A stretch of DNA of 64,000 nucleotides from Silurus meridionalis. Its lineage: Eukaryota > Chordata > Actinopteri > Siluriformes > Siluridae. The position numbers and the translations under genes were made by a program. The number at the start of each line of letters is the position of its first letter. The first letter of the stretch is position 1. Of the stretch, positions 60,201 through 64,000 are shown piece after piece. Under the pieces are notes generated by a model, which was not told the DNA's origin, searched no databases, and saw only the letters and a program-made list of their open reading frames with translations. The DNA lies in the NCBI RefSeq assembly GCF_014805685.1, contig NC_060911.1, positions 5,670,712 to 5,734,711 of the forward strand. Reading direction: 5' to 3'.

Positions 60201-60762
60201 ATGGAGAATTCACTGAGGCCCATGTTTCTTTGTTTAGGTAAACACTGAATAATTAAAGTGATTATATATATAGTACATTTTAATTGTAGTCATTTTATTT
60301 TGTATTTTTTTTTTACACAGGGATATGTTTTTTCTTATTGCACTGGCCACTGACCCATCAGCTCGGTAAGAGCATTCAGTACATGCTGAGTGTATACTCA
60401 AATTGACAGAGATTTCAGAATGTAAAACAAAAAGTATATGTTTAATATATTTAATATTCACAGTCAGCACTATTAATATGTCCCTAATTATGTGATGTGA
60501 ATGTTACCTGCTTTATACAAATGTCAGAATACTCTTGTGACTGAAAAACTTTTATTGAAGCATATATTTACAGATATTTATATCTGAATTAAATCTAAAA
60601 TGTACTGTAAGTTTTTGTATGGGGACACAAAATATTAATCAAGTAAATTCATGTAACTCTTTTAACCAATTTTTACTGAAACGAAAATCTTATTGATTTA
60701 AAAACAGAAGGTAAAATAGAAGCATCTTTTACTAATGCTTTCAGACTTCTGGGCCCCATTTT

Positions 60763-60824
<62 letters not shown>

Positions 60825-61753
60825 ATATATAAATTATAAAACACAGCTATACACACATGCACTGTAATAAATGTGTTCTTTTCTTCCCTCCAGACAATGT
60901 GGCCTTAAAAGGAATAGCAACACAATCTTCTATATTTGGCAATTTCTATGCCAAGTATGGTATTGATGGCAACAGAGCATCTAGCCTCTACTCCTACTCA
61001 TGTACACACACAAATGGTCTGTTAAACTCATGGTGGAGGGTGGATTTGTTGGCAGTGTATGACATTAGCTATGTAATCATCACTAACCGAGGTGACGCCT
61101 ATTCTGAACGGATGAATGGTGCTGAGATTCACATTGGCAAGTCTTTAGTAAACAACGGCAACAACAACCCCAGGTGAACCTTTCAAAAATGAATCTATGT
61201 ACTGTATAAATAGCAAATACAGATCGCTTATACTTAATGAATAATTCATAAAGCATACTGCCTATAAATATGTGCAATTATTAGTAATGATTGCTATAAT
61301 GTACAAATTCTTAATATGCATCAACAACATTAATATTCTATAAGAACAACTCTGATAGTTACATTTCCTATGAATAAACTCTTAAAGGACAATGCAAGTT
61401 TTCTTTCAAAACCTTTGAATTACAGCTGATGCAATAACTACATAGTGAATTAGTTACATGCAAGTTTTTCATCTTCCCCTCCAGTCAACTGAGAATCCAT
61501 TTATTTCTTATAAGGAATGATGTAGTATTGTAGTGTAAAACAATATTTTGGTTAGCATTATTATTTTGTCATCAGAGAGCCTTTATGTGGAGTTGCATGC
61601 TTTAGCCTAAGAGAATTGTTGCAGACTTTGCACAATAAATATGACTACAAACTGAGTCCAAGAATTTTGTCATTATTTAATAAAATATTACATTTTTTTG
61701 CATTAATGTTAAGCATGACTAACTTTTGCTAAATGCCACAAATGTACATGATT

Positions 61754-61816
<63 letters not shown>

Positions 61817-61827
61817 CTTTCTTTCAT

Positions 61828-61884
<57 letters not shown>

Positions 61885-62548
61885 CTCTCTCTTCCCGCTC
61901 CCTTTTTTTTTTATTTAAATTTGTTTTTTACTTTACAGATGTGTCGTTATTTCTACCATTGCCGCTGGTGCCTCCGTCAACTACACCTGCAGTATGAGGG
62001 GTCGTTATGTGAACGTTATCATTCCCAACATTTCCCAGTACCTCACACTCTGTGAAGTGGAAGTCTATGGGGTTCCAGGTTACACTTTTATATTCACAGT
62101 TTCAACTTGAAAGTCAAAATAAGTTTAACAACAGTTGCTGAATATCTGCTTTGTTGCATTTTTTTCTGGAGTGCCTGTTACTAAGAAGGCATTTCTGAGA
62201 TTAAAGTTAAAAAGCAGCGAGGATCTCACCAATCCTTCCACAATGGACAAAGTTCTTCAAGAGGTGTGAGTTTGTGAGAATGTTCCCTTAGTTGTCAATT
62301 TATTAGGTACACAAAGTTTGTAGCTACAGTAACCTCATTGGCCATAACTGAAAGTAGTGTGAAAGTATCTGTTTTGCATTTTTATACATATAAAGTGTAG
62401 AATGCTACTGTATATACTGTATATGAAGTATTACATGGCACATTCTGTAATAGTATTTTTTTGTCCATAGATGAAATCTGTCAATGTCCGGTTAGCAGTA
62501 TTTCAGGTTCGTTGGAGAAAGGAACCAAAAGTGGAAAATAAAACTTAA
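60201..62548 (+). CDS. Fucolectin (F-type lectin) copy C, 223 aa
   Basis: Coding exons 60201-60237, 60321-60365, 60894-61173, 61939-62078, 62172-62263 and 62471-62548 join in frame (672 nt with TAA). Residues 1-27 are a signal peptide (MENSLRPMFLCLGICFFLLH). The F-type lectin domain starts NVALKGIATQSS, keeps H-x26-R-G-D-x4-R and ends LTLCEVEVYGVP. The two Cys that follow RGD in copies A and B are Ala-Tyr here. The C-terminal extension (TKKAFLRLKLKSSEDL, SVNVRLAVFQVRWRKEP) ends KVENKT inside the sixth exon; A and B instead splice to a seventh. Secreted fucose-binding lectin by family; ligand preference cannot be read from sequence. An AATAAA overlaps the last codons (62,537-62,542). Confidence 0.85.
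60767..60812. repeat. (GT)n microsatellite
   Basis: GT tract of about 46 bp followed by a short GA tract, just upstream of the core lectin exon of copy C. Confidence 0.95.
61752..61878. repeat. Compound (TTTC)n(CT)n tract
   Basis: Pyrimidine-only tract of about 130 bp: TTTC units then CT units. It continues in impure form up to the acceptor of the 61,939 exon, so it may act as an extended polypyrimidine tract. Confidence 0.95.
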
Positions 62549-62630
62549 AAATAGGTGAGAAAGATTAGAAAAATAGTACTGCTATCACTACAACTAATAC
62601 CATTACTAATAACAATGACTATGATGATAT

Positions 62631-62667
<37 letters not shown>

Positions 62668-62668
62668 C
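62631..62668. repeat. (GAT)n microsatellite
   Basis: Trinucleotide tract of about 38 bp just after lectin copy C. Confidence 0.93.
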
Positions 62669-62814
62669 ATTGTGGTTGTTGTTAGGTAGTTGTGTACACT
62701 CCCTGCAAAAAAAAAAAATTAATAAATAAAAATTAGCAAATGATACAGATTAGAAAAAATATAGAGCAAACCAAATTTTAGCAATGATGGAATTTCTGAC
62801 CTCTATGATATGCC

Positions 62815-62990
62815 TTAAGAAGAACCAGCCATTAGGGTTGCACAAGCCTTAGTGCCGGTCCCAAGCCCGGATAAATGGGGAGGGTTGCGAAATTAGGAAG
62901 GCATCCGGTGTAAAACATGTGCCAAATCAAAACATGCGGACGGTCCGCTGTGGCGACCCCTAATGGGAGAAGCCGAAAGAAAGTTTTATG
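62815..62990 (+). mobile_element. SINE/LINE 3'-tail copy without tRNA head
   Basis: 'ccattagggttgcacaagcc', 'aggaaggcatccggtg' and 'gcgacccctaatgggagaag' are the reverse complement of the body and tail of the SINE at 56,740-56,860. 5'-truncated. Confidence 0.75.
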
Positions 62991-63225
62991 ATTATGCCTC
63001 AAGTGGCCAATTTATGTGAGATTAAATCAAGTTTTAAAAGAATCATATTATTACTCATTTACAGTAGACTTCTCACCAATAAAAACTTTTTGGGAATACA
63101 ATAGCATAATGGGAACCTCTTCATCATGAGACATACGTAAAAAATTAGCATTCGCAAATGGGGGGAAAACAACATGAGGAATAGAGTGTTAACAATTATA
63201 TTATAACTATTATAACTGTCATGAT

Positions 63226-63470
63226 TTGCAAATCTTAAAAAAAACAATATTTTATTCACACAAACATTAAAAAAAAACTAAAACAAACATAAAATATTTA
63301 AACTGGGGAAATTGCCCATATGAAGAAAAGAAATTGGGAAAATTTGATGCCTGCAACACGTCTTCAAAAAAGTTGGGCCCAGACAACAAAAGGCTGGAAA
63401 ACTGTTACTAAAAAGAAACAGCTGGAGAAACAATTTGCAAACTAATTACCCTATTTGGCAACAAGTCAAT
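63226..63470. repeat. Decayed relative of the TIR element at 17.3 kb
   Basis: The run 'atgatttgcaaatctt', 'gatgcctgcaacacg', 'aaaaaagttggg' and 'agctggagaaacaatttgca' follows the order of 17,380-17,600. No visible right end. Confidence 0.65.
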
Positions 63471-63767
63471 AAAATAACTGGGAATAAAAAATATCTTAGA
63501 GAAGCAGATTAAGACATAAAAGGAAGATCAGCTATGAGAGGCTTTCGGCACCTTTGCTGTTGAACTACAGTACTAAGTAGTGATACAATAACGCTGCAAT
63601 ACTCAATAATGAAGTGAAGAATGAAGAATAATATATTATTAGAGAAAAATATTTTCTGAGCATTCTTTGATTAAATATTTGTGAATTTTAAAGAACATTA
63701 GTTTATTTATTTATTCATTGATTATTTGTTTTATTTATGTAATTTGACAAGACTTTCTGATTTGCAG

Positions 63768-63800
63768 GTAGCAGAAATGCGTCTAAAATATGATAATTAG
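63768..63800 (+). pseudogene. Relic of the last lectin exon behind copy C
   Basis: 'gatttgcaggtagcagaaat' corresponds to the acceptor and terminal exon at 41,507 (copy A) and 57,488 (copy B). In copy C the stop codon lies earlier, so this block is not needed for the reading frame and may be 3' untranslated sequence or dead. Confidence 0.5.
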
Positions 63801-63957
63801 AAGAAGAAGATGGAGAAGTTAGGATTGGGTGTAACGTATGGAACAACTAGTTATATGTTATATACTAGGTTAATTGGTTTAAACCTACAGTTTTCCATTT
63901 GTAAATAACACAATGTTAAAGGGTAAAACACAACTGTGAAGTGATAAAGGGGGCTAA

Positions 63958-64000
63958 TAAGATAAGATATACCTTTATTCGTCCCACAGTGGGAAAATCT
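63958..64000. repeat. Start of another dispersed repeat at the window edge
   Basis: 'ctttattcgtcccacagtgg' is a phrase found in a widespread teleost interspersed repeat. Cut by the window end. Confidence 0.5.

Noticed and set aside
61726..62055. 109-codon frame rich in Phe/Leu/Ser
   Set aside because: It reads a TTTC/CT tract and then enters the lectin exon out of frame.

Overview
The window is vertebrate nuclear DNA, almost certainly from a teleost fish. It is AT-rich, the genes are split into many small exons with GT..AG introns, there are long CA/TA microsatellites, and it is crowded with typical teleost transposons: several Tc1-like elements, two DIRS-type retrotransposon remnants, hAT-type and other TIR elements, tRNA-derived SINEs and a LINE 3' end. 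The SINE content would fit a catfish-like lineage, but I cannot fix the species.

Left part (about 2.0-31.5 kb): two plus-strand genes of the apolipoprotein L (APOL) family. The first (about 2,023-22,007) is very unusual. I reconstruct 34 coding exons, about 1,181 residues. The long disordered N-terminal part carries clathrin/EH-adaptor docking motifs (two NPF, three WxxF, one FxDxF). The middle is built from small phase-0 exons, many ending in Ser-Lys. The C-terminus is an APOL-type membrane-inserting domain. The second (27,347-31,539) is a compact 7-exon APOL protein of 392 residues with both hydrophobic segments and a very acidic tail. Both genes share a 40-nt exon encoding a Trp-Trp motif just before the APOL domain, so they are related by duplication.

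Right part (about 34.9-64 kb): three plus-strand copies of an F-type lectin (fucolectin) gene. Copies A (35.8-41.5 kb) and B (47.0-57.5 kb) lie in a recent segmental duplication; copy C (60.2-62.5 kb) is older. All three keep the fucose-binding H-x26-R-x-D-x4-R signature. Copy A has lost about 265 bp covering the end of its main lectin exon and the splice donor, so it is probably a pseudogene. B and C look intact, each about 224 residues, with a short conserved C-terminal extension after the lectin domain. B's lectin domain is split by a 6.8-kb intron packed with transposons.

The remaining DNA is introns and intergenic sequence dominated by repeats. I found no CRISPR array and no convincing functional RNA gene. 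APOL proteins and fucolectins are both associated with innate defence or membrane biology, so the locus may be an immune-related neighbourhood, but nothing in the sequence proves a joint function.
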